Source: Bacillota bacterium (GTDB lineage Bacteria; Bacillota; Clostridia; Acetivibrionales; DTU013). From it: a stretch of DNA of 64,000 bases. A program made the translations under genes and the position numbers. Location of the stretch: contig JAEZMD010000016.1 in the NCBI GenBank assembly GCA_023435745.1, positions 76,941-140,940 of the forward strand. The letters are read 5' to 3'. Below are positions 63,016 to 64,000 of this stretch, piece by piece (the first letter of the stretch is position 1; the number at the start of each line of letters is the position of its first letter). The notes under the pieces are model-generated. The model saw only the letters and a program-made list of their open reading frames with translations, did no database searches and had not been told where the DNA came from.

Positions 63016-63046
63016 AAACATTACGCACTTTTTAGGAAGTTTTCAA

Positions 63047-63088
63047 AAGCTTGGAACCCAACGTTATCAATGGATCCCAAGCTTTTTT
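63047..63088 (+). terminator. Terminator of the transposase gene
   Basis: AAGCTTGG (63047-63054) pairs with CCAAGCTT (63077-63084); a T-run follows. It lies 32 bp after the transposase stop and inside the element. Confidence 0.75.
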
Positions 63089-63188
63089 CGTTCCAAAACT
63101 GTCAAAGACGGAATTATAATACTTCCGTATATGAAACAAAAGGGCAGGCTGTTACACCTACCCTTTCACTGTTTAAGTTTAATTAGCT

Positions 63189-63539
63189 CTATCTATTATT
63201 TTCATCAAATTCTAAAAACAAATCTTGTAATTCCCCATTTAACTTCTCATTAGTTTTCTTAAGTGTAAGATTAAATTCATCACCTTGTCCTTCCAATGAA
63301 GTCACACCGTCTAACAAAGCTAATATATTTGAAACAGTATCTATTCCTATTTGCTTTATCACTTTAAAGAAAATCAGCTTTTCCTCATCTGTAAGATTTT
63401 TATATAATTTAAGTGATTCTTTCCAATATGGGTCAGTAGCACCACTGATATCAGTATTGTCAAATAAGTCTTTATAGATTCCCAAATTTTCTTGCGCCAC
63501 TAGATTATGAAGTTTTTCAACAAAGTCTTTCTTGTGCAT
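63189..63539 (-). CDS. Probable immunity protein for the adjacent toxin tip
   Basis: 116 residues, acidic and mostly helical, no recognised family. It starts three bases after the toxin stop and its GGGAGG site lies inside the last toxin codons. Toxin tip first, small acidic gene next on the same strand, is the standard order in polymorphic toxin systems, so immunity is inferred from position. No signal peptide is present, consistent with a cytoplasmic target for the toxin. Composition is AT-rich compared with the rest of the window. Confidence 0.65.
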   Translation of the reverse strand: MHKKDFVEKLHNLVAQENLGIYKDLFDNTDISGATDPYWKESLKLYKNLTDEEKLIFFKVIKQIGIDTVSNILALLDGVTSLEGQGDEFNLTLKKTNEKLNGELQDLFLEFDENNR

Positions 63540-63542
63540 AAT

Positions 63543-63836
63543 TTACCTCCCTTTCTTTATCGCCGGATATAGTTCTTTATTCATGTCTATTACCTTCTGT
63601 AATTGAGTATTTGGAATATCTGGGTATACTCTCTTCAATTCCATTATATCTCTTGCTATTAAGTCTCTAGCATTCGTTATTCCGCTTGTACTTCTTGATA
63701 CGATTCCATTTGGTCCTCTAAGTGTATGACCAACCTTAGGCACTAATATAGATGGTGCTGTTTCTGGATTATACTCAGGAATAAAATCTTTCATCAAAGC
63801 TTTTTGCCCAACATGATGCGCATCTAATCCTGACAC
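63543..63836 (-). pseudogene. Orphan C-terminal nuclease tip of a polymorphic (Rhs/LXG-type) toxin
   Basis: 97 codons from GTG 63836 without a ribosome binding site. GLDAHHVGQKALMKDFIPEY then APSILVPKVGHT and GIVSRSTSGITNARDLIARD match the HNH/AHH-like nuclease ends of polymorphic toxins, with a probable catalytic His pair in DAHH. Just upstream, another frame reads YDVGIYNEIK, the segment expected to precede GVSGLDAHH. The two frames are separated by one extra base in an A5 run (63840-63844), and the large N-terminal part of the toxin is missing. So this is a detached, frameshifted toxin module. Confidence 0.62.
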
Positions 63837-63844
63837 ACCTTTTA

Positions 63845-64000
63845 TTTCATTATATATTCCAACATCATATATACTGACCTTACCTCAATAAAACAGACAC
63901 TCAAAACGGCTTGTATCTCGTTTTTTCTTATCTTTACTCCAAATTTCAACTTTTGAAAAGAAAAATATCAGCAATTATACCGCTTGCCACTTTCTCAAGG
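63845..64000. other. AT-rich window end with no supported gene
   Basis: Apart from the short out-of-frame toxin segment (63845-63881), I see no gene up to the window edge. Confidence 0.5.

Larger units (their letters stand above)
61170..63110 (+). mobile_element. IS1634-family insertion sequence
   Basis: The ends carry a perfect 13-bp terminal inverted repeat, GTCTTTGACAGTT at 61170-61182 and AACTGTCAAAGAC at 63098-63110, around a single full-length transposase. Total length is ~1.94 kb, as usual for the family. A hairpin with a T7 run just inside the left end (AAGCCT/AGGCTT, 61205-61222) would block readthrough into the transposase. No clear target duplication is seen beside the repeats. 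Confidence 0.9.

Overview
The window reads as chromosome of an anaerobic, spore-forming, plant-polysaccharide-using Firmicute of the class Clostridia. The evidence is a pyruvate:ferredoxin oxidoreductase, spore-coat and spore-cortex type genes, YesM/YesN-controlled carbohydrate uptake, pectin-degrading enzymes, AGGAGG-type ribosome binding sites and sigma-A type promoters. No rRNA, tRNA or CRISPR array was seen. I cannot name the species.

Layout. (1) 1-11.6 kb is a pectin/rhamnogalacturonan utilisation locus. A plus-strand set (uxaC end, GH105, GH28) converges on a minus-strand set (two CUT1 permeases, lipoprotein binding protein, YesM-like kinase, YesN-like regulator, N-terminally truncated sugar isomerase). 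A 41-bp tandem repeat array lies where they meet. (2) 11.6-16.5 kb holds a COG2509 flavoprotein, metY, cysK and wrbA. (3) 16.6-18.7 kb holds a DUF342/FapA gene behind a class I cyclic-di-GMP riboswitch with a visible terminator/antiterminator choice. (4) 18.8-23.2 kb is a probable sigma-K spore-coat operon: two unrecognised proteins, transglutaminase tgl and a SpoVB-like flippase. (5) 23.2-30.3 kb is a three-gene signalling operon: a REC-GGDEF-degenerate EAL regulator and two paralogous soluble histidine kinases whose input domain is a LacI-type sugar-binding domain. (6) 30.4-38.3 kb holds nifJ, a nitroreductase, a Cys-rich protein, a small spore-surface protein gene, an FtsW-like remnant, an M24 peptidase and an M15/peptidoglycan-binding protein. 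(7) 38.5-45.8 kb holds two tandem ABC-F ATPases (one with a degenerate composite ATP site), a DUF4434-FN3 protein and a PTS-EIIC-EAL fusion. (8) 45.9-57.3 kb is rich in cell-wall genes: a MurE-type ligase with altered specificity motif, a CapA-VanX fusion, a D,D-carboxypeptidase, a MurJ-type flippase, a FemX-like transferase and a D-aspartate-ligase-like ATP-grasp enzyme. A decayed type I restriction locus interrupts it. (9) 57.4-64 kb holds a GH1 beta-glucosidase, a third ABC-F, an IS1634-family element and an orphan polymorphic-toxin tip with its probable immunity gene.

How it fits together. The strongest theme is cyclic di-GMP linked to sugars and sporulation. Within 28 kb there is a sugar-sensor kinase pair feeding a diguanylate cyclase with a dead EAL domain, a PTS permease fused to an apparently intact EAL phosphodiesterase, and a c-di-GMP riboswitch. 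The riboswitch sits back to back with a spore-coat cross-linking operon. This system is the best candidate for something under-described. The second theme is cell-wall and spore-envelope building. Many start sites were moved downstream of the longest reading frame because a clear ribosome binding site sits there; these choices are stated entry by entry.
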